Shown here one piece after another: positions 8,963 through 16,657 of a DNA stretch of 64,000 bases (its first letter is position 1; every line of letters starts with the position of its first letter). The translations under genes were made by a program, and so were the position numbers. The notes beneath the pieces are model-generated. The model had not been told where the DNA came from. It was given only the letters and a program-made list of their open reading frames with translations, and did not search any database. This DNA is from Ovoidimarina sediminis (GTDB lineage Bacteria > Pseudomonadota > Alphaproteobacteria > Rhodobacterales > Rhodobacteraceae): contig NZ_JAWHTE010000007.1 in NCBI RefSeq assembly GCF_032586175.1, positions 132,265 through 196,264 on the forward strand, read 5' to 3'.

Positions 8963-10077
8963 TCGAGCGCGGCCTCGAACCGCGCCACGGCAGCATCGGT
9001 ATCCATCAGCTTGTCGAGCCCGAAAAGCCCGATCCGGAACGTCTTGAACTCGGGGCCTTCGTCAACCATCAGCGGCACCCCGGCGGCGATCTGAACGCCC
9101 TGCGCCAGAAACGCGCGGCCCGACTGGATCTCGGGGTCGTCGGTGTAGGACACCACGACGCCCGGCGCCTGAAAACCCTCTGCCGCGACCGACCGGAACC
9201 CGCGTTTGGCCAGAACACCCCGCACGCCGTCGCCCAGCTTCCACTGCGCGGCCTTCAGCCGTTCGAAGCCATAATCCTTCGCCTCGATCATCGCGTCGCG
9301 AAACCCGCGCAGGGCATCGGTCGGCATCGTCGCGTGATAGGCATGCCCGCCGCCCTCATAGGCCTCCATGATCTGAAGCCACTTGCCCAGATCGACGGCG
9401 AAGCTCGTCGATTGCGTGGCCTTCACCCGCTCCAATGCGCGCGCGCTCATCATCACCAGCCCTGCGGACGGCGAGGCTGACCAGCCCTTCTGCGGGGCCG
9501 AAATCACCACGTCGAGGCCAAGCGCCTCCATATCGACCCAGACACAGCCCGAGGCGATGCAATCCAGCACGAAAAGCCCACCCACCTCGTGCACGGCCTC
9601 CGCCACGGCGCGCAGGTAATCGTCAGGCAGGATCATCCCCGCGCTCGTCTCCACATGGGGGGCGAAAACGACACCGGGCTTCACCTCGCGAATTCGCGAG
9701 GTCACCTCTTCGATCGGTGCGGGCGCAAAGGGCGCGTCGGGCGCGTTCCCCGTCCGCCGCGCCTTCATCACGATTTCTTCCGAGGGAATGCGTCCGGCTT
9801 CGAAAATCTGCGTCCAGCGATAGCTGAACCATCCGTTCCGAATGACCATCGCGGTCTGTCCGGTCGCCAGCTGCCGCGCCACGGCCTCCATCGCATAGCT
9901 TCCGCCGCCCGGGATCAGCGCCACGCCGTCGGCCTTGTAGACCTCCCGAAGCACTGCCGAGATATCGCGCATTACCCCCTGAAAGGCCGCCGACATGTGG
10001 TTGAGCGAGCGGTCGGTGAAGACCACCGAAAATTCCAGAAGCCCGTCTGGATCGACGTCGTTCAAGAGTGCCGGCAT
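8950..10077 (-). CDS. Class V aminotransferase, alanine-glyoxylate/serine-pyruvate type
   Basis: 375 aa. A PLP enzyme of fold type I, class V. The lysine forming the Schiff base is expected in VVISAPQKGWSASPSAG, and FVLDCIASGCVWVDMEALG holds the cofactor-binding Asp. The N-terminal part has LIPGGGSYAMEAVARQ. Related proteins transfer amino groups among alanine, serine, glycine, glyoxylate and pyruvate; the real substrate here is open. A clear GGAGGA ribosome site precedes the ATG. It is probably the last gene of a minus-strand run that starts with the two Lrp genes at 12161, with small gaps between members. Confidence 0.88.
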   Translation of the reverse strand: MPALLNDVDPDGLLEFSVVFTDRSLNHMSAAFQGVMRDISAVLREVYKADGVALIPGGGSYAMEAVARQLATGQTAMVIRNGWFSYRWTQIFEAGRIPSEEIVMKARRTGNAPDAPFAPAPIEEVTSRIREVKPGVVFAPHVETSAGMILPDDYLRAVAEAVHEVGGLFVLDCIASGCVWVDMEALGLDVVISAPQKGWSASPSAGLVMMSARALERVKATQSTSFAVDLGKWLQIMEAYEGGGHAYHATMPTDALRGFRDAMIEAKDYGFERLKAAQWKLGDGVRGVLAKRGFRSVAAEGFQAPGVVVSYTDDPEIQSGRAFLAQGVQIAAGVPLMVDEGPEFKTFRIGLFGLDKLMDTDAAVARFEAALDQVA

Positions 10078-10109
10078 ATCCTGTTCCTCCTTTGCGGGGC
10101 GGTGTCGCC

Positions 10110-10859
10110 CTAAGCCCTCGCGCTTTCGATCACCGAGGCCACATCACGCGCCTTGCGCGCGAGCGCAGCGGGTGCGCTTTCATCCAGTCCAAACGCCACC
10201 GCCCGATCGTAGATCGCATCTGACGTGTAGAAATCATATGCGGCAGAATTGCCCCCACCCTCCCAGAACTCGGTCAGCCAGATCTGTGGGCGCCCGATGC
10301 ACCAGTCGTCCCAGAGCCGCGGTATCAGGATCTCATCGGGCGCCTCAAGCACCTGCGCGAACAGATCGTCAAGCGGCCAGCCCGCGATCCCGAACATGCA
10401 GAGAATGTCGTCGAGAAACGGCTCGGTCCCCGCCACCGTTCGCCGAAGGTAAAGGCGCTGGAACCGGTCGAGCACGGCCCATTCGGCCTTCGACCAGTTT
10501 TCGCGACGGCCGGTCTGATAGCGATTGAGGCTTACTTCGATCCCGACCGTCGCCGGCGCGTCGCCCCCGACCGCCAGCACCTCCAGAACCCGCGGCAGAA
10601 GATAGGCCCAGATGCTCTTCGGCAGCTCCGGCTCGCACGCCGCGAAGAACCAGTCGTTGAGATAGTGAAGCGGCAGCTCCGCGATCTCCGGCGTGAAGAA
10701 ATCGCGCTCGATCTCCGGCTCCATGCAACAATCCGTGCACACGCCGGTCGCACCCGGCTTGGGATAGTCGAAGATGCGGTAGGCCTCCGTGATCACCTCG
10801 TGAAACGGATGGTCCTCGGTGATCTTGGCCTTCAGCGGCTTTTGCGTTTTCCGCGCCAT
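10110..10859 (-). CDS. Uncharacterised protein with CxxCC motif
   Basis: 249 aa, not recognised. It is soluble, acidic and Trp/Tyr-rich, without signal peptide or membrane segments. Near residue 41 there is VCTDCCMEPEIE, a CxxCC cluster that could hold a metal, followed by FFTPEIAELPLHYLNDWFFA. Later parts (GIAGWPLDDLFAQVL, LWDDWCIGRPQIWLTEFW) are mostly helical. The start at 10859 (MARKTQKP) gives only a 6-base gap to the upstream cupin gene, so the two are almost certainly co-transcribed. Its position between a cupin and an aminotransferase suggests small-molecule metabolism, but no function can be named. Confidence 0.75.
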   Translation of the reverse strand: MARKTQKPLKAKITEDHPFHEVITEAYRIFDYPKPGATGVCTDCCMEPEIERDFFTPEIAELPLHYLNDWFFAACEPELPKSIWAYLLPRVLEVLAVGGDAPATVGIEVSLNRYQTGRRENWSKAEWAVLDRFQRLYLRRTVAGTEPFLDDILCMFGIAGWPLDDLFAQVLEAPDEILIPRLWDDWCIGRPQIWLTEFWEGGGNSAAYDFYTSDAIYDRAVAFGLDESAPAALARKARDVASVIESARA

Positions 10860-10865
10860 TCCAAC

Positions 10866-11231
10866 CTAGTCGTGCTGTACAATGACCGCCTCGAAATCAT
10901 CGGCGCTCGTAACCTCGGTATGGTGTCCCCTGCCACCGGTATCTTCCATAAGCCAGAGATCGCCGGGGCCGATATCGCGGATATCCCCGTCGCTTGAGGT
11001 GACGCGCACCGCACAGCGCAGGCAAACAAGCGTCTGGCGGATCGGGGTCGGATGCACCGGCTCGTTCCAACCGGCCCTCAGCCGCAGGAACAGCATGTTG
11101 CGCGACGCCCGGCCCTCGGAAATCTCGATCGACTGTGCGGGCGGTGCGAATGTCTTCACCTCCAGCGCTATGTCCACGTCCTTCCACCGGCTTTCACCGC
11201 CGGCATCCATGTAGAGGTGATGATAGTGCAT
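10866..11231 (-). CDS. Small cupin-like protein
   Basis: 121 aa. The pattern is that of a small beta-barrel: HHLYMDAGGESRWKDVDIAL, then LFLRLRAGWNEPVHPTPIRQ, then IGPGDLWLMEDTGGRGHHTE near the end, with His residues placed as in a degenerate cupin metal site. Cupin is the best guess. The ATG at 11231 follows a GGGGGA ribosome site; a longer frame reaching 11312 would invade the Lrp gene and carries no family features. It is 19 bases from the upstream Lrp gene and 6 from the CxxCC gene, so probably part of the same operon. Confidence 0.7.
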   Translation of the reverse strand: MHYHHLYMDAGGESRWKDVDIALEVKTFAPPAQSIEISEGRASRNMLFLRLRAGWNEPVHPTPIRQTLVCLRCAVRVTSSDGDIRDIGPGDLWLMEDTGGRGHHTEVTSADDFEAVIVQHD

Positions 11232-11250
11232 GGATCCCCCGTCGCCGGGT

Positions 11251-11709
11251 TCACCCAATCGGCCCCGGCCGCCGTTCCTCGGAGAGAAGCACATTCGCCT
11301 CCACCCCGCCAACCCCCGGCAGCGTCATGATCCGTCGCCGAAGCACCCGCTCGAAATCCGAGATGTCCCGTGCGACCACCCGCAGCCGGTAGTCGTAAAG
11401 CCCCAGTACATGATGCACCGCCTGAACCTCCGGGATCGCCGCCACCGCACGTTCGAAATCCTCGAGGCTGACGCGCCCCTTGGTGGCAAGCTTCACGCCA
11501 AGAAACACCGTCACCCCGAACCCCGCCTTCTCCAGATCAAGGTCGATTCGCCGGCCTTTGAGAATTCCCGCCTTGGTCAGTCGCCGGATCCGGCGCCAGG
11601 CGGCGGGCTGCGACAGCCCGATCTTCCGGCCCGCCGCCCCCGCCGAAAGTGCTCCGTCCTCTGCCAGAAGGCGCAGAAGACGGCGATCGGTTTCGTCGAG
11701 GTCGATCAT
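11251..11709 (-). CDS. Lrp/AsnC family regulator (downstream of the pair)
   Basis: 152 aa. Typical Lrp architecture: an N-terminal helix-turn-helix (LDETDRRLLRLLAEDGALSA, KIGLSQPAAWRRIRRLTKAG) and a C-terminal RAM/AsnC ligand-binding domain (PEVQAVHHVLGLYDYRLRVV, RRRIMTLPGVGGVEANVLLS). Family members form octamers and sense amino acids. It overlaps the previous Lrp gene by the ATGA at 11706-11709, so the two proteins are made together and could form mixed oligomers. The two differ clearly in sequence and are therefore an old pair, not a recent duplication. Likely autoregulated through the region 5' of the pair. Confidence 0.93.
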   Translation of the reverse strand: MIDLDETDRRLLRLLAEDGALSAGAAGRKIGLSQPAAWRRIRRLTKAGILKGRRIDLDLEKAGFGVTVFLGVKLATKGRVSLEDFERAVAAIPEVQAVHHVLGLYDYRLRVVARDISDFERVLRRRIMTLPGVGGVEANVLLSEERRPGPIG

Positions 11710-12161
11710 ATCGGCAGCCCCTGGGCCGATTTGATCACGGCGACCTGCATCAGCGCCTCGATATCGGCGATATGCGGCAGCGTGAGGATGCGCTCGCGAT
11801 AGATCTCCTGGTAGTGGCCCATGTCGCGGGCGATCACCTCCAGCCGCACGTCGACGCGGCCCAGGAACGTCTGAATCTCGATCACCTCGGGCACGCTGCG
11901 GGCGGCCTCGAGGAAGGTGTCGAAGGCACGGGGATCCGTCTTGTCGAGCGTCACCCGCAGGCTGACCTCCACCTCGTATCCGACCGCACGCCAGTCGATC
12001 TCGGCATGGATGCCGCGGATCACCCCGCTCTCCCTCAGCCGCTCGATCCGGCGGGAGGCGGCGGCGGGCGAGATCCCGGCCCTCTGTGCCAGGTCCGTGC
12101 CGGTTGCATCGGGGTCCGCAAGCAAGTTGCGAAGAAGCCGCCTGTCCGTGTCGTCGAGCAT
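11706..12161 (-). CDS. Lrp/AsnC family regulator (first of the pair)
   Basis: 151 aa. The HTH has MLDDTDRRLLRNLLADPDAT and AGISPAAASRRIERLRESGV, followed by the AsnC effector domain with PEVIEIQTFLGRVDVRLEVI and ERILTLPHIADIEALMQVAV. It is the promoter-proximal member of a translationally coupled Lrp pair, divergent from ilvC across 136 bases that contain two AT-rich dyads (12195-12227). By analogy with Lrp control of branched-chain amino acid synthesis it is a candidate regulator of ilvC; this is inference from position. Confidence 0.93.
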   Translation of the reverse strand: MLDDTDRRLLRNLLADPDATGTDLAQRAGISPAAASRRIERLRESGVIRGIHAEIDWRAVGYEVEVSLRVTLDKTDPRAFDTFLEAARSVPEVIEIQTFLGRVDVRLEVIARDMGHYQEIYRERILTLPHIADIEALMQVAVIKSAQGLPI

Positions 12162-12194
12162 GAGTATTTGTGCTGTGTCGAAGATCGAGAATGA

Positions 12195-12227
12195 TTATTT
12201 CACAAAATAACGGATTTTGTCAAAATC
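12195..12227. promoter_or_regulatory. Two tandem AT-rich dyads between lrp and ilvC
   Basis: TTATTT-CACA-AAATAA (12195-12210) is followed two bases later by GATTTTG-T-CAAAATC (12213-12227). Both dyads have perfect arms. Their centres lie about 17-18 bases apart, near two helical turns, in the only AT-rich stretch of the divergent lrp/ilvC intergenic region. This looks like an Lrp-type operator array; the binding protein is inferred. Confidence 0.55.
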
Positions 12228-12297
12228 AGCACGGATTCTTCACTGCCACCGGCCTATTGTCCGCCGCATCACGTTTCCAGAAAGGAAGGACGAACCC

Positions 12298-13320
12298 ATG
12301 CGCGTCTACTACGACCGCGATTGCGACATCAATCTGATCAAGGACATGAAGGTGGCGATCCTCGGCTATGGCAGCCAGGGCCACGCCCACGCCCTCAACC
12401 TGCGCGATTCCGGCGCCAAGAACATCGTCGTGGCGCTGCGCGAAGGCTCGCCCTCGGCGAAAAAGGCTGAAGGCGAGGGCCTCCAGGTCATGAGCATCTC
12501 CGACGCCGCCGCCTGGTGCGATCTTCTGATGTTCACCATGCCCGACGAGCTTCAGGCCGAAACCTGGCGCGCGCATGTCAAGGATCACATCCGCCCCGGC
12601 GCGGCGATCGCCTTCGCCCACGGCCTTAACATCCATTTCGGCCTGATCGAGGCGCCGAAGGATATCGACGTCATCATGATGGCGCCGAAGGGCCCCGGCC
12701 ACACCGTGCGCGGCGAATACGTCAAGGGCGGCGGCGTGCCCTGCCTCGTCGCGGTTCACAACGACGCCTCGGGCCGCGCGCTCGAGATCGGCCTCAGCTA
12801 CTGCTCCGCCATCGGCGGCGGCCGCTCGGGCATCATCGAGACCGACTTCAAGGAAGAGTGCGAGACAGACCTGTTCGGCGAACAGGCCGTGCTCTGCGGT
12901 GGCCTCGTCGAACTGATCCGCATGGGCTTCGAAACGCTGGTCGAGGCGGGCTACGCCCCCGAGATGGCCTATTTCGAATGCCTCCACGAGGTGAAGCTGA
13001 TCGTCGACCTGATCTACGAAGGCGGCATCGCGAACATGAACTACTCGATCTCGAACACGGCCGAATACGGCGAGTATGTCTCGGGGCCGCGGATTCTGCC
13101 CTATGACGAAACGAAGGCCCGCATGAAGGCCGTGCTCGACGACATCCAGCAGGGCCGCTTCGTGCGCGACTGGATGGCCGAATGCTCGGTCGGCCAGCCC
13201 TCGTTCAAGGCAATTCGCCGCAACAACGATGCACACCAGATCGAGGCGGTGGGCGAAACGCTCCGCGGCATGATGCCGTGGATCTCGGCCGGCAAGATGG
13301 TCGACAAGGAAAAGAACTGA
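12298..13320 (+). CDS. ilvC: Ketol-acid reductoisomerase
   Basis: 340 aa, the length of class I (short) KARI. It converts acetolactate and acetohydroxybutyrate to dihydroxy acids with NADPH in valine, leucine and isoleucine synthesis. The Rossmann motif is VAILGYGSQGHAHALNLRDSG; cited in short, GYGSQGHAHALNLRDSG. IMMAPKGPGHTVRGEYVKGG and the Mg-binding ETDFKEECETDLFGEQAVLC region (cited as TDFKEECETDLFGEQ) are intact. AGAAAGGAAGG precedes the ATG at 12298, which is the canonical MRVYYDRDCD start. A hairpin follows the stop. Confidence 0.97.
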   Translation: MRVYYDRDCDINLIKDMKVAILGYGSQGHAHALNLRDSGAKNIVVALREGSPSAKKAEGEGLQVMSISDAAAWCDLLMFTMPDELQAETWRAHVKDHIRPGAAIAFAHGLNIHFGLIEAPKDIDVIMMAPKGPGHTVRGEYVKGGGVPCLVAVHNDASGRALEIGLSYCSAIGGGRSGIIETDFKEECETDLFGEQAVLCGGLVELIRMGFETLVEAGYAPEMAYFECLHEVKLIVDLIYEGGIANMNYSISNTAEYGEYVSGPRILPYDETKARMKAVLDDIQQGRFVRDWMAECSVGQPSFKAIRRNNDAHQIEAVGETLRGMMPWISAGKMVDKEKN

Positions 13321-13338
13321 CCTTCGGGCAACAGGTCT

Positions 13339-13370
13339 GGGCGCCGGCGGCCATCTGCTCGCCGGCGCCC
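13339..13370 (+). terminator. Hairpin after ilvC
   Basis: GGGCGCCGGCG (13339-13349) and CGCCGGCGCCC (13360-13370) form a perfect 11-bp stem with a 10-base loop, 18 bases after the ilvC stop. There is no real T-run after it, so termination efficiency is uncertain. Confidence 0.55.
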
Positions 13371-13427
13371 CATTTCCGCCCGCTGCCCGTGCCAGGGATG
13401 GCGTGATCCGTGGTAAGGACAGATCCC

Positions 13428-14060
13428 ATGACGGCAGACACTCCCAATCCTGCGATCGAAATCCGTCCGGCACCGCGCGCGGTGAAGGATCGCATGGCAG
13501 CGCTCTGCGAACAGACCTTCGAGGAACACCGCGCCCGCCAGCCGCACGCTTTCCCGAAGAACGCCTACCGCATTCTCGTCGCGCCGCTGGTCGAAGCGGC
13601 CTTCTTCGGCACACTGCGCTCGCTGAAGCAGAGCCCCAACGCCTATGCCGCATTCATCGGTGGCGAGTTCGCAAGCTACGTGCTCCTGTCGCACTGGGCG
13701 CGGCGGAGCAGGAAACAGATGCCCTATGTTTCGGTTGACGATATCTGTGTCGAACCTGCGTTCAGGGGCAGAGGTGTCGCGCGCGCTCTTCTTCGCCATG
13801 TGCGCGCCCTGGCCGAAGAGCGGGGCTGGGACAGTCTCACCGCCCAGGTCTGGACAGGAAACGACGCGTCCGAGGCACTGTTTCGCTCGGAAGGTTTCAC
13901 ACCCGATTACATTCGTTTCAGCGCAGGGCCCGGGCGGCAGGCACGCGACTATCCCAACATGACCGGCCCTTCCCTCGTCCTGCATTGGTTGACGGGCGGC
14001 TGGTTCACGCTTGTCTCGGGCGCCATTGCCGGCGCTGCGCTCATGAAGCTCTTCGGATGA
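13428..14060 (+). CDS. GNAT family N-acetyltransferase with C-terminal hydrophobic tail
   Basis: 210 aa. The acetyl-CoA loop is in VSVDDICVEPAFRGRGVARA, followed by LLRHVRALAEERGWDSLTAQ and the GNAT motif B region WTGNDASEALFRSEGFTPDY. The C-terminal 30 residues (LHWLTGGWFTLVSGAIAGAA and a few more) are hydrophobic and may anchor the enzyme to the membrane, which is uncommon for a GNAT. The ATG at 13428 is preferred over a GTG 18 bases upstream because AAGGACAG sits in ribosome-site position. The acceptor substrate is unknown. It stands between ilvC and a DMT exporter. Confidence 0.8.
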   Translation: MTADTPNPAIEIRPAPRAVKDRMAALCEQTFEEHRARQPHAFPKNAYRILVAPLVEAAFFGTLRSLKQSPNAYAAFIGGEFASYVLLSHWARRSRKQMPYVSVDDICVEPAFRGRGVARALLRHVRALAEERGWDSLTAQVWTGNDASEALFRSEGFTPDYIRFSAGPGRQARDYPNMTGPSLVLHWLTGGWFTLVSGAIAGAALMKLFG

Positions 14061-14121
14061 CAATCTCTCCGGGCGGCGATATCACCGGCCTGCACCGACA
14101 TTTCTGCTCCGGGCGACCTAC

Positions 14122-15042
14122 ATGACATCCGGCACGCCCGACGCGCCCGACGCCTCCAACTGGATCACGCTATTCATCCTCAGCATCGTCTGGGGGGCGG
14201 CCTTCATGAGCATGGCCCTCGCGCTCGAGGGCTACGGCCCCCTCACGGTCGCGGCGGGCCGGACGGGGATCGGGGCGCTTGCGCTTCTGATCCTCGGCTC
14301 CGCGCTGGGCCAGGGGCTGGGCCGCGTGCCGGGCCGGCAGGGCTGGGCCATGGTCTCCCTGATCGGGCTTCTGAACGTCGCCCTGCCGTTCGCGCTTCTG
14401 ACCTGGGGCCTGCAATACGTGCCCTCGGCCTTCGCAGGTGTGTCGATGGGCGCGTCGCCGCTCTTCGTTCTGCCGCTCGCCATCCTTTTCTCGCCCGGCG
14501 AAAGCGCCGATCTGCGCCGCGTCATCGGCATCGTGGTGGGCTTCGTGGGGGTCATTGTTCTGGTCGTCCCCGGAGGCGAGCTGGCCTCGGGCGGCGAGAA
14601 CGAGATGCCGGGGCGCCTCGCCTGTGTCACGGCCACCCTCTGCTACGCGGTGGGCGCGATCCTGACACGGCGCGCGCCACCCATGCCGCCGCTCACGCTC
14701 ACGGGGGGGATGCTTCTGGTCGCGACTGCCGTCCTCGCGCCGTTTGCCCTGATCTTCGATGGTCTGCCCGAGGTCTCGGTCAGCCGCGCCACCCTTGCGC
14801 TGATCTTTGTCGGTCTCTGCCCCACCGGGATCGCCTTCTTCCTCAGGGTGCGGATCATCCAGTCGGCTGGGATGATCTTCATGAGCCTCGTGGCCTACAT
14901 GGTGCCGGTCTGGGCGGTGATCTTCGGCGTGTTCCTGATGGGGGAAGAGCTTCAGCCATCGCTCTACATCGCCGTTCTGCTGATCGTCGCCGGCGTCGCC
15001 GCGGCCCAGTGGTCCAGCCTTTCGCGCCTGTTCCGCCGCTGA
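14122..15042 (+). CDS. EamA/DMT family transporter (copy 1)
   Basis: 306 aa with about ten membrane helices and two EamA repeats. The start of each repeat is visible: ILSIVWGAAFMSMALALEGY and, in the second half, LACVTATLCYAVGAILTRRA. Members export amino acids, metabolites or drugs; the substrate cannot be read. It is clearly paralogous to the DMT gene at 15741: both share the WGxAFM start, QYVPSAFAGV/QHVPSAFAGV and YMVPVWAVIFG/YMVPLWSVIFG. Just one gene, a hemerythrin-type protein, separates the two copies. Confidence 0.88.
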   Translation: MTSGTPDAPDASNWITLFILSIVWGAAFMSMALALEGYGPLTVAAGRTGIGALALLILGSALGQGLGRVPGRQGWAMVSLIGLLNVALPFALLTWGLQYVPSAFAGVSMGASPLFVLPLAILFSPGESADLRRVIGIVVGFVGVIVLVVPGGELASGGENEMPGRLACVTATLCYAVGAILTRRAPPMPPLTLTGGMLLVATAVLAPFALIFDGLPEVSVSRATLALIFVGLCPTGIAFFLRVRIIQSAGMIFMSLVAYMVPVWAVIFGVFLMGEELQPSLYIAVLLIVAGVAAAQWSSLSRLFRR

Positions 15043-15106
15043 CGCACCCTTGCCCTGCGCAAACGCAGACTTGTTGCGGGATGACCGCCCGCCCACATCG
15101 CGCGGC

Positions 15107-15673
15107 ATGACACATCCATCCATACACACCCGCGACGGCTGGCCGGAAGAGGCCGCCACGCTTCTTGCCGATTACCCGCGCGATCTCTGGCCGGGGCATC
15201 CGCATTTCGCCCGCTCGATCCAGAACTGGATGGGCGCGCATCGCGGTTTCCGCCAGTTGAGCGGCCTCTTGCGCGACACGGCAGAAGGTTATCTCGATCG
15301 TGACATCGCGCCCGAGGCGGCGGCGGGCCGGCTTGGCTATTACGGCGATATCCTCGTGCGCAACCTCCACGGTCATCATACCTGGGAGGACCGGTCGTTC
15401 TTTCCCGAGATTCGCGCGGCGGACCAGCGGTTCGACCGTGGGCTCGAGACGCTGGAAAGCGATCATGACGTGCTCGACGAAACGCTGGAGGTTCTGACGG
15501 GCCGCGCGAACCGGGTGATCAAGCTGATCCAGCTCGACGAACCGCAGGCGCGCGGCGAGGCGGGCGCGCTCCACGAAAGCGCCAGCCGGATCGAGCGGTT
15601 TCTCGACCGGCACCTGACCGACGAAGAGGATCTGGTCGTTCCGATCCTCCTGCATCATCGGATGCGCGGCTGA
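15107..15673 (+). CDS. Hemerythrin HHE-domain protein
   Basis: 188 aa, helical. The His/Glu/Asp pattern of a hemerythrin-like di-iron site is present: WMGAHRGFRQLSG, NLHGHHTWEDRSFFPEI, LESDHDVLDETLEVL and DRHLTDEEDLVVPILLHH. Such proteins bind O2 or NO, or act in iron and redox sensing. The ATG at 15107 (MTHPSIHTRDGW) was chosen; the earlier in-frame start adds only a non-conserved leader. It lies between two paralogous DMT transporter genes in the same orientation, with gaps of about 65 bases on each side, so a shared transcript is possible. Confidence 0.85.
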   Translation: MTHPSIHTRDGWPEEAATLLADYPRDLWPGHPHFARSIQNWMGAHRGFRQLSGLLRDTAEGYLDRDIAPEAAAGRLGYYGDILVRNLHGHHTWEDRSFFPEIRAADQRFDRGLETLESDHDVLDETLEVLTGRANRVIKLIQLDEPQARGEAGALHESASRIERFLDRHLTDEEDLVVPILLHHRMRG

Positions 15674-15740
15674 CACGCACCAGATGGTGTTGAAAGGTGT
15701 GCCGCCAGCCCTTGCGCATGGCACGGGTTGGCGTCACTCC

Positions 15741-16655
15741 ATGGCCATGCCGCAGCCGTCTCCAGCCACGCCCGGCGCGCTGAACTGGGCCCTTGTCCTC
15801 GGTCTCGGCGTTGTCTGGGGCACTGCCTTCATGGGGGTCGAAGTGGCGCTGCGGGCCTATCCGCCGTTCACCGTGGCGGCGGGGCGGGTGCTGATCGGCG
15901 CACTGGTGCTTCTCGTCGTCGGGCCGATCTTGGGGCAGGGCCTTACCCGCATTCCCTCGGCCCGCGGCTGGCTCTTCGCCTGCCTTGTGGGGATTGCTGC
16001 CGCAGCCGTGCCGTTTTCCCTTCTCTCCTGGGGGCAACAGCATGTGCCCTCGGCCTTCGCAGGGGTCACCATGGGTGCCGTGCCGCTCCTGACCCTGCTG
16101 CTCGCGATGTACTTCTCGCGGGAAGAAGGCGTGGGGCCCCGCCGGATTGCGGGCGTCTCGCTCGGGTTCCTCGGCCTCGTGATCCTCGTCGGGCCGGGCG
16201 CCTTCTCGGGCGAATCCCCTCTCGTCGGCTGGGGCCGACTTGCCTGCGTTCTTTCGGCCTGCTGCTATGCGGTTGCGAACATCCTCACCCGGCGCGCGCC
16301 GCGGATGCCGCCCATCGCGCTCGCCACCGCGGCACTGCTGACCGCAAGCCTCGTTCTCGTGCCCCTCGCCCTCATGATCGAAGGCGTGCCCGACATTCCC
16401 CGCGCCCTGCCATCCGCAGCACTGGTCTGGGTCGCGCTCGGCCCCACGGCCCTCGCCGCCCTCGTGCAGGTCCGGATCATCCAGACTGCGGGCGCCCTGT
16501 TCATGAGCCAGGTCAGCTACATGGTGCCGCTCTGGTCGGTGATCTTCGGCATCCTGATCCTCGGCGAAACGCTCCCCAAACAGCTTTTCATCGCGCTTGG
16601 GCTCATCTTCACGGGCATCGCCTTCAGCCAGTGGAGCGCGCGGCGCCGGCGGTAA
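15741..16655 (+). CDS. EamA/DMT family transporter (copy 2)
   Basis: 304 aa, ten predicted membrane helices, two EamA domains. Similar along its length to the gene at 14122 (WGTAFMGVEVALRAYPPFTV; LACVLSACCYAVANILTRRA; QVSYMVPLWSVIFGILILGE). The ATG at 15741 gives a protein of the same length as copy 1; an in-frame start at 15684 would add a non-membrane leader. The two copies have diverged a good deal, so they probably handle different substrates. The stop lies 2 bases from the convergent glmM stop. Confidence 0.87.
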   Translation: MAMPQPSPATPGALNWALVLGLGVVWGTAFMGVEVALRAYPPFTVAAGRVLIGALVLLVVGPILGQGLTRIPSARGWLFACLVGIAAAAVPFSLLSWGQQHVPSAFAGVTMGAVPLLTLLLAMYFSREEGVGPRRIAGVSLGFLGLVILVGPGAFSGESPLVGWGRLACVLSACCYAVANILTRRAPRMPPIALATAALLTASLVLVPLALMIEGVPDIPRALPSAALVWVALGPTALAALVQVRIIQTAGALFMSQVSYMVPLWSVIFGILILGETLPKQLFIALGLIFTGIAFSQWSARRRR

Positions 16656-16657
16656 TC

